From the NCBI RefSeq assembly GCF_017591435.1, contig NC_059279.1:2850001-2914000 (forward strand): a DNA stretch of 64,000 nucleotides. Direction: 5' to 3'. Every line of letters begins with the position of its first letter. Position 1 is the first letter of the stretch. The notes beneath the pieces are model-generated. The model did not search any database, was not told the DNA's origin, and was given only the letters and a program-made list of their open reading frames with translations. Source of the stretch: Portunus trituberculatus. Lineage: Eukaryota; Arthropoda; Malacostraca; Decapoda; Portunidae. Positions 50,048-63,125 of this stretch are shown here, piece by piece. The position numbers were made by a program, and so were the translations under genes.

Positions 50048-50082
50048 CTGGTCTCATACTGGTACGTGTGGCAGGTGAGCAT
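50048..50082 (-). CDS. Possible short alternative first exon (11 codons)
   Basis: On the minus strand ATG at 50082 reads MLTCHTYQYET and runs into AG|GTGAGG at 50047, a good donor in phase 2, the same phase as the exon at 44014 and the acceptor at 33030. This is weak, since a short ATG-to-donor pattern arises by chance. Confidence 0.15.
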
Positions 50083-50240
50083 AACGCAGCATGACCCCGG
50101 CACACAAGAGACAGGGTATGATTGTAATGTTATATTCATTTATTTATACATTTTATTTTATTATATTTTGCCTGATAAGCGGTTCAAGCATCGTAAGAAT
50201 TAGTGAGTTAGTTTGTCTTTGAGTTATTCGAGTGATGATC

Positions 50241-50427
50241 TTAACCCCTTGATTTTTATGTGTGATTAGACGATTTTATTTAGATTACGATGTTTTATGG
50301 AGTTGAGAAGATTAATGGCCAGAGTTTTCCCTATTTTAATCCTCATGTAAGTTTCTGAAGGTGTATAAAATCACCATATAGTAAGCAGAATTAATATAAA
50401 AACGCGTCATGGTACTAATGAAGTTAA
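50241..50427 (+). mobile_element. TTAA-MITE family A, copy 13
   Basis: TTAACCCCTTGATTTTTATG shows a deletion after the left terminus. Right end GGTACTAATGAAGTTAA. Confidence 0.8.
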
Positions 50428-50429
50428 TG

Positions 50430-51555
50430 ACATTGTTTGGGTCAAGTCATAAAAGGCTCACCAAGGAAGAACAAGCAGTTGATGTAACAAATATTAGTGG
50501 TATACTTTAAAACATGAAAAGTAGAAGAAAAAGTAGGCTCATTTACTAACATAACGATATTTCTGTTACTAATCTACCAACACTCCCTCTATAGATCTAG
50601 ACACATTTCTAAGAGTTCAGAGGCTTAAATGCAGAAGAAAAGCGCAATAAATGAATAAATAAAATAAACCAGTGGCAGTAAACAAGTTGAGTGTATCATG
50701 TTGCTTTACTTCTCTCACCCACTGTAAGATGAGCATGGCAGGTTTTGAAAGTAATGAAGGCTACACACAAACATACAACAGCTGGGTTATATGTGTATCT
50801 CTATTGGCATCATCCGCTCTGTTATTCGTTCCAGTAATAAAAGTAAGGTTTCTCGGGGCGCAGTGAAATCTATGAGGTTGTCTTCGAAAAATAATGACGA
50901 CAAAGCAGGCAGGCTAAGAGAGCACAGGTGGTTAATGTAAACTGGTACAAGAAACTGGTTATAAAATTCGTAGTGAGTCGTTGATTATTATTTCTTTTAT
51001 TGTTACCAGTATGAAAAATCAGTAAACCTATAAAGACGACCTCAAATGACACTAGAAAATACTGATCACATGAAGGGAAGAACGATAAGGAAAAGAAGGC
51101 AGGAAATTCAGTTATGGTGTAGAGAAAACAGAAAACGAAGAGGAGGAGATAAGGAAAGGGAGAAGAGGAGGTGGAGGATAAGGAGGAGGAAGAGGGAGAG
51201 AAAGAGGAAACACCAAGGTAGGATGACGCAGCTGACGATGACAACACCACCACAACACCACCACAAACAGATGGGCACACTTCACTTTTTCCCTCGTGAT
51301 GTTTTCCTTACACTTCAGTCAAGCCAAAAGGACACTGACTCCTTCACCTCCATGTGCCTGCACGCCTCCCACGCCCCCTCCACGCCCCCTCCAAACCTCG
51401 CTCACTCTCTTCCCTTCCACCCAACAACGAAGGATAAAAGAGAAAAGAAAGAATAAAGAAGAGATGCAGAGATACCAAAGATACATTTGTCAAGATAAAC
51501 TAAATTTTTATACCTGTCTGAACCCCATCACCTGTACACCACCTGTGTCACGTAA
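50430..51555. other. No gene recognised
   Basis: AT-rich to purine-rich sequence. A purine tract at 51120-51215 gives basic peptide artefacts. Confidence 0.5.
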
Positions 51556-51556
51556 G

Positions 51557-52238
<682 letters not shown>

Positions 52239-52300
52239 ATGATTCTAAGGGAACCAGGAAACACAGACACGTGACAGAAGCACCTAGAGGAGAACCATAT

Positions 52301-52480
<180 letters not shown>

Positions 52481-52543
52481 TTGATGCTTCTTTTTCACGG
52501 TGCTTTTTTTAAAAATTATCCACACTCTTTTCTTTTTAATATT

Positions 52544-52621
52544 CTCGCTCTCCTCCTCCTCCTCCTCCTCTCTTCTTCTTCCTCCTCCTCCTCCTCCTTC
52601 TTCTTCTTCTTCTTCTTCTTC
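52544..52621. repeat. (CTC)n/(CTT)n array
   Basis: CTC and TTC triplets. Confidence 0.93.
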
Positions 52622-52829
52622 TAAATGATAAGCGCATTGGAGAAAAAGATGAAGGAGGTAAAATATAGAAGGGAGAGGAGGGCTGGGAGAGGATGACTGG
52701 GAGAGGAGAGAAAAAGTCAAGAGGAGAAGGGAGAAGGAAAGTAAGTGAGGCAGAGAGAAGTAAAGTAAGGAAGAAAAAAATAAAAGCAATGAGGCGTGAA
52801 CGTTTCTCCTTTGGCTAATATTTGTATTG

Positions 52830-52833
<4 letters not shown>

Positions 52834-52921
<88 letters not shown>
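52834..52921. repeat. (GA)n microsatellite
   Basis: Pure GA run of about 88 bp abutting the SINE. Confidence 0.97.
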
Positions 52922-52925
<4 letters not shown>

Positions 52926-52939
52926 TCACGTACGTTATT

Positions 52940-53160
52940 CTACCTGGAGACGCCGTGGCACAGTGGATCCATGCGTGCTTTGGGGTCCGAGTGGTCTCCA
53001 AGCGCATGGGTTCGAATCCTGTCCACTGTCCGGGTGTAGGTTGGGCTTCCTCACTCGGGGCAATGGTTTCCTAGCGGGTGGGCTTTGAGATAGGAGGTAC
53101 CCCAAAAAGTATCCCCTTTAGCCCATAAATTTCAGTGAAAAGCCCACATGGTATAAAGAA
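52940..53160 (+). mobile_element. tRNA-derived SINE, second family
   Basis: A box TGGCACAGTGG at 52956-52966 and B box GGTTCGAATCC near 53009-53019, about 50 bp apart as in RNA polymerase III promoters, with a non-tRNA body after it (GGGCTTCCTCACTCGGGGCA, GGAGGTACCCCAAAAAGTAT). The body differs from the 48-kb SINE. Confidence 0.75.
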
Positions 53161-53572
53161 TACAAAGAACAAAACAAAAACAACATGCCAATTATAAGTG
53201 ATCTCTTTTTCCTTCTTTTCTCTTCTCTCCCAGCAAGCAGGAAAAGAGGCAACGTTTTCCTGTTCTCTTCTCGTCAAACACCCACTGAACAACAAGCAAC
53301 AAGCAACAAGTCTTCCCGTTAGTCATTGATTACTTAACTCTGTATGTAGATTATCCACAACAACGTCTTTTTATATCTCTCACCTGTTGTTGTTTTGACC
53401 TAGAGAAGAAGAAAATCAGGAGGAGAAATTATATGAAGATTATTAATTTTTCATCGACAGTTATATGAAGGAAAAATATTTAATTGGGTATTGCAAAAGT
53501 TTGATTTATTATTAAACTGGAGATGCAGCGCCGAGTTTATTAACATTGCTGGTGTTGTTGTTATTGGTGCTG

Positions 53573-53785
53573 TTAACCCTTTCAGTACCATGACGTGTTT
53601 CCATATTCACTCCGCTTACTATTTGGTGATTTTATACAGCTTCAGAAACTTATGTAGGGATTAAAAGAGTGAAGATTGTGGCCATTAACCTTCTGACCTC
53701 CACAGACCCTTCCTAGTGTCAATAAAATCGTCTAATCACACCCAAAACTCATGGTAAAAATGCGTCTCAGTACTGAAGAGGTTAA
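53573..53785 (-). mobile_element. TTAA-MITE family A, copy 14
   Basis: TTAACCCTTTCAGTACCATG to CAGTACTGAAGAGGTTAA. Full length and close to consensus. Confidence 0.9.
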
Positions 53786-53984
53786 TGATGCTACTTGTGA
53801 TGGTGATGATGCTGATGTTGATAATAATAATGATGACAATAACATATAAACATCCAACAACATCAGGAAAAACAACAATAACAACAAGAACAAAAAATAA
53901 CAACAATAACACACAATATTTCTAAATACAAATAAGGGATAGTTCTATAACACATTTTTAATTCGTAGAAGAAAGTTATGGTTT

Positions 53985-53989
<5 letters not shown>

Positions 53990-54049
<60 letters not shown>
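53990..54049. repeat. (CA)n microsatellite
   Basis: Pure CA run of about 60 bp. Confidence 0.97.
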
Positions 54050-54053
<4 letters not shown>

Positions 54054-54229
54054 CATGCAATCAGTCCTTTCATTCTCCTGCGGCATATCTCAGGGTAGTA
54101 CATGACTCTGCTTTTTTTTTTTTCTAAGTTAATTTTTTTTTATTTTTTCTAAGTTAATTTTCCTGCTCTCATAGACTTGTTTTAACCTGCGTGTCCGGTC
54201 CTTTCCTGTCTGCATCCTGGATCTCTCCC

Positions 54230-54916
54230 TGACACTGCAAACACACATTTTCTTTAATTTACTTTAGATCCAGAAGAAACATTGGCTCTGTGTATGACTC
54301 AGCTCCATCTTCCCCATCACACACACACACTGACGGACACATTACTATTCATGGTCAGCCTCGCACTCCAAATTAGCAACATCTTGTACTTTTACGAGTA
54401 TATGAGGAGGAAAAGATGGTTCTGTGCATGACTCTCCTTGTCTCCCCATGCCAATAGCTCACACATAGACAGACAGACAGACATACAGACAAACACATTT
54501 AAATGCAAAGTCTGCCTTGCACTTTAAATAAAAACAAATTTCTAATACTTTTACACCAGGATGGAGGTTTTCACTCTATTCATAATTTTTCTCTACCTTT
54601 CTTTCCTCACCTCACCGACACACACAGACAGACATACATACAGACAGACACAATAAAATTCAAAGTCGCCCTTGCACTCTAAAGAAACACAAATTTCTAA
54701 AACTTTTACACCAGGATGAATATTTTCACTCTATTCATCACCTTTCTCCACCTTTCTTTCCTCTCACATCTCACCCAGACACACACAGCCAGACAAACAC
54801 ATCAAAATTCAAAGTCTGCCTTGTAGTCTAAATAAACACAATTTTTTAATACTTTTACACTAAGAAGAAAAAAAAATTACTCTATCCATCACTTCTGTCC
54901 ATATTTCTTGAATACC

Positions 54917-54956
<40 letters not shown>

Positions 54957-55275
54957 GACATACGGACAGACAGACGCATTACAATTCAAAGCCAACCTTG
55001 CACTCAAAATAAACACAAATTTCTTATACTTTTACATCAAGAAGACAAATTTCACTTTATCCATCACTTCTCTCCACCTTCTTCCCGACACACTGACAGA
55101 CACACAGACAAACACATTAGAAATTCAAAGTCAGTCTTGCACTCTAAATAAACACAAATTCATAATACTTTTACACCAAGGAGAAATATTTTACTCTATC
55201 CATCACTTCTCTCCACCTTTCTTCCCACACACACACACAGACAGACAAACAGACAGACACACACATTACTATTCA
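54230..55275. repeat. Degenerate tandem repeat, unit about 130-150 bp
   Basis: About seven units share CACACAGACAGAC.., ACACATTA-AATTCAAAGTC, CCTTGCACTCTAAATAAACA, CAAATTTCTAATACTTTTAC, CACTCTATCCATCACTTCTC and TCCACCTTTCTTCC. Confidence 0.82.
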
Positions 55276-55445
55276 CAGCTCGTAATAGGGACACTTATGA
55301 GCAACCAAGAGCCAGCTGTCAGTGTTGTGTAGTTATGACAGGGAGCACATTCCCAACATTATAAAAAGAACGTTTAGTTTTTCATAATGTTGTGGTCTCA
55401 GATCCAATTAAGGAAGAGCCGTCTCGCAGAGGGAGGGGGAGGTTG

Positions 55446-55679
<234 letters not shown>

Positions 55680-55860
55680 CATACATTCATACAGGCAAGC
55701 ACACACACATACACAGACAGACAGACAGACAAACAGATAGACAAACAGACATACAGACAGACAGAGAAACAAACGCACAGAGAATAAAAAAAAAGTGAAT
55801 GACAAAAAAAAAGGAAAAGAAGAAAACAGAGACGGGAACAAAGGAAAAAGGAAGCGCCAG

Positions 55861-55861
<1 letters not shown>

Positions 55862-55898
<37 letters not shown>

Positions 55899-55945
55899 AG
55901 AGGAAGAGGAAGAGGAGGAGGAGGAGGAGGAGGAGAGGAAGGAGG
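55862..55945. repeat. (GAG/GAA)n purine tract
   Basis: AGG and AAG triplets over about 80 bp. Confidence 0.9.
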
Positions 55946-56019
55946 AAGTACTATTAACACAACCCAGATGGAGCAACGTAACACACTAACACCACCACTT
56001 TTCACATCATCACCAACAG

Positions 56020-56165
56020 TACTACCACCACCACCGCCATTACCATCACCACCATCACCATTACTACCACCATCACCACCACGCTATCACCATTACTAAT
56101 ACCTTGATAACGCACTCCTTACTTCCCCCTTGCAACACCACCGCCACCACCACCACCACCACTCC
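56020..56165. repeat. (CCA)n-rich tract
   Basis: Imperfect CAC/CAT triplets. Confidence 0.75.
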
Positions 56166-56283
56166 ACACCACATAGACCGCACTAAGACTCTAAAGGTTG
56201 TAAAATAAAAGGAAGGCAGAGTTTTTAAAGGTTTCCGTGGCTTATTTTGACATTTAAGGCTGTAATTGAAGTTTCTATAGTGT

Positions 56284-56497
56284 TTTGACCGTTTCAGTAC
56301 TGAGACGCATTTTTGCTTGATTTCTGGGTGTCATCAGACGATTTTATTTGCATTAGGAAGGGTCTATGGAGGTCAGAAGATTAATGGTCAGTGTCTTTAC
56401 TATTACAATCCTAACATATGTTTCTGAAGCTGTATAGAATCGCCAAGTAGTAACCAGAATGAATATGAAAACGGGGCCTGGGTACTGACGAGATTAA
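56284..56497 (+). mobile_element. TTAA-MITE family A, copy 15
   Basis: The left site has decayed to TTGA (TTGACCGTTTCAGTACTGAG). The right end GGTACTGACGAGATTAA shares its TTAA with copy 16. Confidence 0.85.
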
Positions 56498-56706
56498 CCT
56501 CTTTTGTATGAGAACGTGCTTTCATATTCATTCTGATTATTATTTAGGAATTTTAAACAGCTCAAGAAACTTACGTGGGGATTAAAATAATGAAGACTAT
56601 GACTATTAATCTTCTGACCTCCATAGACCCTCCTTAATGCTAACAAAATCGTCTAATCACACCCAAAACTCAAGGTAAAAATGCTTTCCAGTACTGAAGG
56701 GGTTAA
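56494..56706 (-). mobile_element. TTAA-MITE family A, copy 16
   Basis: Begins at the same TTAA (56494-56497) where copy 15 ends, in opposite orientation, and ends CAGTACTGAAGGGGTTAA. Confidence 0.87.
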
Positions 56707-56978
56707 AGATGTGCATGTGATTCTAGCCATAATTTGTCTACGTTTTTTTCATCACTACTACAAAAAACATTCGTGATTTGATTTATCTTTAAAGTTTCAA
56801 TATCTTGTATAAGACATTTAATAGACTCTAATGGAGGTTAATGATTTTTCATGGGTGCTTCAGTGATTCTAGCGATTGTTTTACTTTATTTTTTATCATC
56901 AACTGGAAGAACACACCCATGATTCGATTGCTTATCTCTGTAGTTCTTTATGATTAAACCTCTGATATTCCAAAGTCT

Positions 56979-57190
56979 TTAACCCCTTCAGTACCATGAC
57001 GCGTTTCCATATTCATTCTCCTTACCATTTGGTGGTTTTATACAGCTTCAGAATCTCATGTTGAGGGATTAAAATAGTGAAGACTGCGGCCATTAATCTG
57101 CCCTCCACAGACCCTTCATAATATAAATAAAATGGTCTAATCGTGCACAAATCTCAAGGTAAAAAAGTGTCCCAGTACTGAAGAAGTTAA
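56979..57190 (-). mobile_element. TTAA-MITE family A, copy 17
   Basis: TTAACCCCTTCAGTACCATG to CAGTACTGAAGAAGTTAA. Full length. Confidence 0.9.
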
Positions 57191-57563
57191 GAGAGCTTGA
57201 CTGATAATCCTTGTAGGAAGCCCTTTCAAGAGCTTGGAGGTTTCAAAATACGAGAAGACTTGGTTCCTCAGCGCGTTTTCTTCAAAGCTTACAACTCGTG
57301 GAAGAAATATTAAGTTTCTCTCTTCTTCGTAATGACACGTTGTCCATCAGTAAAGTGTAGTTTGTTGGTAAGATTTTTGTGTATTGCGAACAAAAGACCG
57401 TGTTTCGAAAAAGAGATTGCAGATTAAGGTTACAATTCTCTCTTTCGGCCGATCATAAAATTAACGTAAAGCTGGAAATATTTTGTAATGTATTGTAAGA
57501 CTGTTGCACTTCAACCACCAATAATACAACCGTCGTTTTAACCGAGACAGAATCTTGCATCCT

Positions 57564-57784
57564 TTAACACCTTCAGTACTAGAAAGCATTTTTTGTTATG
57601 AATTTTGGTGTGATTAGACGATTTATTATTATTCATTTAAATTAGGAAATGTCTATGGAGGTTACAAGATTAACGAAGTCTTTTTTTTATTTTAATCCTC
57701 AACATAAGTTTCTAAAGCTGTATAAAATCACAAAATAGTAAGCAAAATGAATATTAAAACATGTCATGGTACTGAAGAGATTAA
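57564..57784 (+). mobile_element. TTAA-MITE family A, copy 18
   Basis: TTAACACCTTCAGTACTAGA to GGTACTGAAGAGATTAA, with a small AT-rich insertion (TTATTATTCATT) in the core. Confidence 0.87.
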
Positions 57785-58074
57785 GAATAACGAAGTGTGA
57801 TAAACAAAAGACTTACAAGGGACGAGTAAAAAAAAGTATCACTGTGTTGTATTCGATACCTTTACCTGTCTAAGTAAGCGACCGAGTAACGAGAAACACG
57901 ACTTATATAGAGGGATGGCAGTGAGTTTTCTGGCAGTAAAAGGAATTCATAGTTGATCTTTTTCATATCGACGTCTTCTTGTTGCCCTAAGCACGAATAA
58001 ATTACAAAAAAAAATCAAAGTGTCCTTGCCAAACTTTGCCACTAAAAAAAACAGATTCCTTTTTTATCATCCCA

Positions 58075-58410
58075 TTTCGTGTACTTTGTAAGCTCTATAC
58101 ATTCCTTTTCCGTTACACCCTTATCAAAACTAGAGAGGAGGAGAATACACGAATGCAGATCCCGTTTAACCAGCGTATCTAGTGAATTCTATAAAGCTCA
58201 TAGACTCCACCAATCCCATCTAGTGCATTTTGTAAGCTCCATACATTCCTTTTCCATTATACCCTTATCAAAACTGGAGTGACAGAGACTACGCAAAGGC
58301 AAATATCCGTTTAACCAGCATATCTAGTGAATTTTATAAAGCTCATAGATTCTTCCTCCCATTAATGAACCCTCATCTAAACAACAGTAACAGACTACGC
58401 AGAGACAAAT
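58075..58410. repeat. Tandem repeat, unit about 138 bp, 2.5 copies
   Basis: TTTGTAAGCTCTATACATTC, ACACCCTTATCAAAACT, CGTTTAACCAGCGTATCTAG and TATAAAGCTCATAGA recur in order, twice in full and once in part. Confidence 0.8.
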
Positions 58411-58710
58411 CCCGTTACATTAGGTGTATTGTGTGACGTCAGATACCCTTGAGACTTTCTAAATCGCTAAGTTTCAGGTAAACTGGTGTTCAGCGAGACT
58501 ACAAGTGATGTGCAGCAGGTCATTTTTGCTCGCTATTAGCGGGACCACTCCCGCACACCAATAAATAATAGAGAAAAAAGAACCACTGCTCCAAACCTGT
58601 TGCAGTGGTGAGTTGGGGAGTGAGTGCAGGGCAGTGTTTGTACCAGCCGTGGACATACCTGCAACGAGACGGAACCTGGTTAGTGAAGGAAAAGAATCTA
58701 AAAACCAGGT

Positions 58711-58863
<153 letters not shown>

Positions 58864-59394
58864 CAAAGAGATAGACAAACAAACAGAGAGATAGACAGAC
58901 AAACAGACAGATAGACAGACAAACATGCAAAGACATCCAGACAAATATACAGAAAAAGACACAGATTAACAAACAATAAACAACACATGAGGAAAAAAAA
59001 CCCTACTATAAAAAGAACTAATACGATTTCACGCTACCTATTAACCTCCAAACACACACTGAACACTAACGCACGTTTTATGAAGCAAGCGGCATGACAT
59101 TCCTCGCATTTCCTGGCCATTCTGACGCTCCCTCTCCTCCTCTCCCTTCCCCTTCTGTATAATAATCCTTTACTTTCTCACGTCTTGGCCCCATCTAACG
59201 GCAGGAGGATGTATGGATGCTGCGGTGACGAAAGCTTCAGAAATTACAGAAAAAAAAGAGATTCATGACGGTAATATGAAAACAAAGCGTAAAGTTTGTC
59301 ATACCACAGGAACGTGTCTCTCTCCCCATTGGTTACTTGAGATACGTATTGTCACTCTGGACCAATGGCGTGAAGGATTCTTAGTCTGTTGTCT

Positions 59395-59580
59395 CATGTA
59401 CCCTTTCCTCTCTCACCACGACAGTTTTTCAAGGCTACAGAGACGTCTAGCCAGGTTTTCAAGACAGTTTTTCCTTATGATAATCTATAAATCTTGTCAG
59501 TTCACTAGCAGAACTATAAAAATCCCCTTAACACAAGAACATCAACTTTCCAAAGGCTTTAGTTGAAGTTGTTCATATTT
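59395..59580 (+). mobile_element. MITE family B, copy 3 (diverged)
   Basis: It shares CTCTCACCACGA, GTTTTTCAAGGCTACAGAGACG, TTCACTAGCAGAACTATAAA and a right arm TTTCCAAAGGCTTTAGTTGA with the copies at 7858 and 38839, in the same order. Confidence 0.55.
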
Positions 59581-59815
59581 TTGAGTCTCTTCTTGGTTCA
59601 TCTTCTTGTATTCTATAACTCTTTGATATTTCAGGACTGTTTTTCAAATGCTACGTTGATGACTAGTAGAGTTCTTGATTTTTTTTCTTACTATAAGCGT
59701 CTTTTCTAATATTCAGAACATTGGTGAAAGTTGGTTTACACAGGTAACTAGGAACAAGAGGAGGGAACCAATGTTTTTTGCTTCTTCTGTAGTCTTCTGA
59801 GGTTCCGAGACTGTA

Positions 59816-59818
<3 letters not shown>

Positions 59819-59874
<56 letters not shown>
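59819..59874. repeat. (CA)n microsatellite
   Basis: Pure CA run, ending with CGCACACGGACGC and poly-A. Confidence 0.95.
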
Positions 59875-60224
59875 GACGCAAAAAAAAAAAAAAAATAGCA
59901 GTTTAATTCTTCTTTCTACCTACTGAATTTCGTCTCTCTTTCCTCGTTCCTCGAAGATTCCAAACGTCCTCTTAATCTTTTGCTCTGCTTGATCTCACAC
60001 ATTATCGCCCTCCCTCAGGCTGGACAGGAAGAACAAGCGTAATATTCCAGCGAAGCCCCACACGCGCCTACAGACCCAGTGAATATTTCTAGAAGACCAG
60101 ATACCTTTTAACCTACTTCTCCTATCGTTCAAGCCACAACCACCTTTTCCACCGTTAGTTACTGGAGTTTTTAAAGGTGTTGTCGTCCAGGATATAAATT
60201 TGGCTGGGTGACTGCAGTGGTATT

Positions 60225-60350
60225 GGTGGTGGTAGTGTGGGTTATAGTAGTGGTATTACTCGTGGTGGTACTGGTGGTGGTGGTGGTGATGGTGGTGTGT
60301 GTGCTGAGGGGATGAGGGTTGTAGTAGTGGTATTGATGGTGGTGGTATTG

Positions 60351-60386
<36 letters not shown>

Positions 60387-60535
60387 TAGAACAAGAAGAA
60401 GAAGAAGAAGAAGAAGAAGAAAGAAGAACAACAAGAATAACACGAAGAATAAGAAAAAGTACAAGGATAATAAGAAGATAAAGATAATTAAAGAAGCGCA
60501 AGAAGAAGAAGAAGAAGAAGAAGAAGAAGAAGAAA
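60225..60535. repeat. (GGT)n, (TAG)n and (GAA)n cluster
   Basis: GGT/GAT triplets at 60225-60345, TAG at about 60353-60384, GAA at 60390-60422 and again at 60498-60533. Confidence 0.9.
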
Positions 60536-60539
60536 CAAG

Positions 60540-61870
60540 CAGATAAAAGAAGACAATTGAAAAGACACGAAACAGAAGACCATCAAAAACAAAAGAATTG
60601 AAAGAAAAGAAAAACAGAGAAACAAGGAAATCTCACCGAAACTTCCTCAAAATCAAAACAAGAATTGAAAAATCAGGTCACCCCAGAACGGTCTCAAAAC
60701 AGGAGGAGGAGGAGGAGGAGAAGGAAGAGAAGGAGGAGGAGGAGGAGGAGGAGGAGGACGAAGAGGTCAGTTGGAAAGCGATCAGGGAGTGAAAACAAAC
60801 GGGACACTGGGCACTAATGGATCAGCTGTTGTCTTGCCTCTGGGGTGAAACTGACGCCGCACACTACATGTAATCTAAATCTATTTACTTCCAAAGAAAA
60901 CGAGCATCATCATAGGTTACACTATTATATACCGTCCTGGGCCTTCATAGTGTGTCTCGCTGCGTCGTATAGCATGTGATAAATCTCTTCTAAGTTACTC
61001 GCCACCTCAAACAAAGTAATAATCAACGACTTTTCTCTTTTACTGGTAGGACTGGGAAGCCTCACCTAGTTCTGGTTGGACGTGAACCAGTTTTGAGAGA
61101 AAAAAAATATTTCAGAGTGAGTAGCGGGAGGACTTGCCAGGGTGGGCTTCCAAAGAGCCGAGGCAATACGAGGGCAACAAACTGAGGTTACCTGCTTACA
61201 CGTGGGGCGCGGCAGGGTGTGAACAGAGGCTGCGGAGTATATCAAGGGAATGCGAGTATAGCAATGAAGGAAAAAAAAAAGATAAGGCAGGGGAGAGCAC
61301 AGTGAGATCAGCAGCAGGCAGGTGGTAGAAATCTTGTTACAGAAACTACAGGACAAATATGGAAAAAGATTTTAGAGAAAGACAAAGCCAGCCATTTTCT
61401 TTCAGAGGCACGAACGCTGCACTCGCTCCCTCACATTAGTGGCAAGAGGCGGATAAGCTGGAAGAGCAAAGTGAATATACGTACAAACTTTGACTTTATA
61501 AGGTTTAATTGAGGCAGAAAGAAAAGGAGAAAGAGAAGAAAAGGAAGAGAGGAGGAAGATAAGAAGTAAGTGCAAAGAGCAGAAAGAGAGAGAGAGAAAA
61601 AGAAGATAGAGAGAGAGAAAGAATTTACAGATAATATTAGATGCAAACAGGATTCAAGAAACACAGAAGGAAAACAACATTTAACCACGCCTTGAGATAG
61701 GAAACAGATCACCTTACCAACAGTCAAACACCACAATCTCGCTCCTCGGTTCTTGATAACACCACTCAATACTTGGCCACGAGTCTCCTTTGTTGTGTCA
61801 GCGCGTGGTGGTGTGAATGTGTAGAGGGTGAAATGTGTGCACAGAAGAGTCAGATGGAGGACTGAAACAT
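60540..61870. other. No gene recognised
   Basis: AT-rich and purine-rich, with GAG triplets at 60702-60765 and a purine tract at 61510-61625. The GC-richer patch at 61120-61250 has no frame I would defend. Confidence 0.5.
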
Positions 61871-61875
61871 GCTAT

Positions 61876-61888
61876 GACGCGCGCGCGC

Positions 61889-61918
<30 letters not shown>
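61876..61918. repeat. (CG)n joined to (TG)n, Z-DNA-prone
   Basis: CGCGCGCGCGCG runs into TGTGTGTGTG without a break, giving about 43 bp of alternating purine-pyrimidine. Confidence 0.93.
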
Positions 61919-61925
<7 letters not shown>

Positions 61926-62102
61926 TGAAATGGTGATAATTTTCCTGGTATCTTTCCTTCGCCCTTCCACTTGCTACCTAGGTGCACATGAAAAGAATGA
62001 GGCTTCACTTCATTTCACATGCAGAGACAAATGTCACTTTATCTGGCTTTTTGAAAATAAATTGTACTTTTCTTTTGCAGTACAACGCCGATATGTATGT
62101 TA

Positions 62103-62129
62103 GTCTCTCTCTCTCTCTCTCTCTCTCTA
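62103..62129. repeat. (CT)n microsatellite
   Basis: Short pure CT run. Confidence 0.9.
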
Positions 62130-62589
62130 GTATTGCTACCCATGGCAATATTTAAGCCCTATCATTTCAAACTTACATTACTTCTACTTTTCATCTCCAC
62201 AAAATCGCTTTACCTTTCCCACCATGGCACACACAGCCACTCAATGAACGGTAATGACGAATGAAGAACCTGAAGTAGATACAACCTCAATAAGTAGATG
62301 CAAATTTCACCTTTCCTTCACATTCTCGGTAAGTTTTTCCTTTAAGAGAATCGTTCACTCAGAAACAACAGTAATTACAGCTTCCAAATTACGAGTTTCA
62401 TTACCATAGCGCGTTTCTTACTGGAGGGTTAGCACGGCGCCCTCAACCAAAACAGGGCATCCCGTTACAAAGAGGGGGCAGTGGTAAGGGAGTGCTGAGC
62501 TGTTCCTCATCTCCAGTTTTTACGAAGCGAGATTTGCCCCGCATATGAGAAGCGGAATCTACTGATAAGGAAAACACTTAACGTAACAT

Positions 62590-63125
62590 ATAACGTAACC
62601 TAAACTAAGCAAATCAAACCAAACCTAACATTACCTATCCAAACCAAACCTAACCTAACCTAACCTAACCTAACTTAACCTAACCTAACCTAACCTAACC
62701 TAACCTAACCTAACCAAACCAAACGTAACCTAACCTAACCTAACCTAACTTAACCTAACCTAACCTAACCTAACCTAACCAAACCAAACCAAACCAAACC
62801 AAACCTAACCTAACCTAACCTAACCTAACCAAACCAAACGTAACCTAACCTAACCTAACCTAACTTAACTTAACCTAACCTAACCTAACCTAACCTAACC
62901 TAACCAAACCAAACCAAACCTAACCTAACCTAACCTAACCTAACCTAACATATCAAACCAAACCTAACTTAACCTAACCAAACTGATCCTAACTAAACCA
63001 AACCTAACCTAACCTAACCACCAAACCTAACGTAACCTAACTTAACCTAACCTAACCAAACCTACCCTGCCCTACCCTACCTTACCCTAACCTACCCTAT
63101 CCAATGTTAACCTAACCTAACCTAA
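62590..63125 (-). repeat. Interstitial telomere-like block, (CCTAA)n with CCAAA variants
   Basis: About 0.5 kb, almost all pentamers: CCTAA (TTAGG on the minus strand) with regularly recurring CCAAA pairs and scattered CTTAA and CGTAA. The right end degenerates through CCTAC/CCTGC. A higher-order pattern is visible: about six to nine CCTAA units, then two to four CCAAA units, several times. Confidence 0.92.

Noticed and set aside
59213..59566. 117-codon plus-strand frame
   Set aside because: Its second half is MITE family B sequence; no homology signal.
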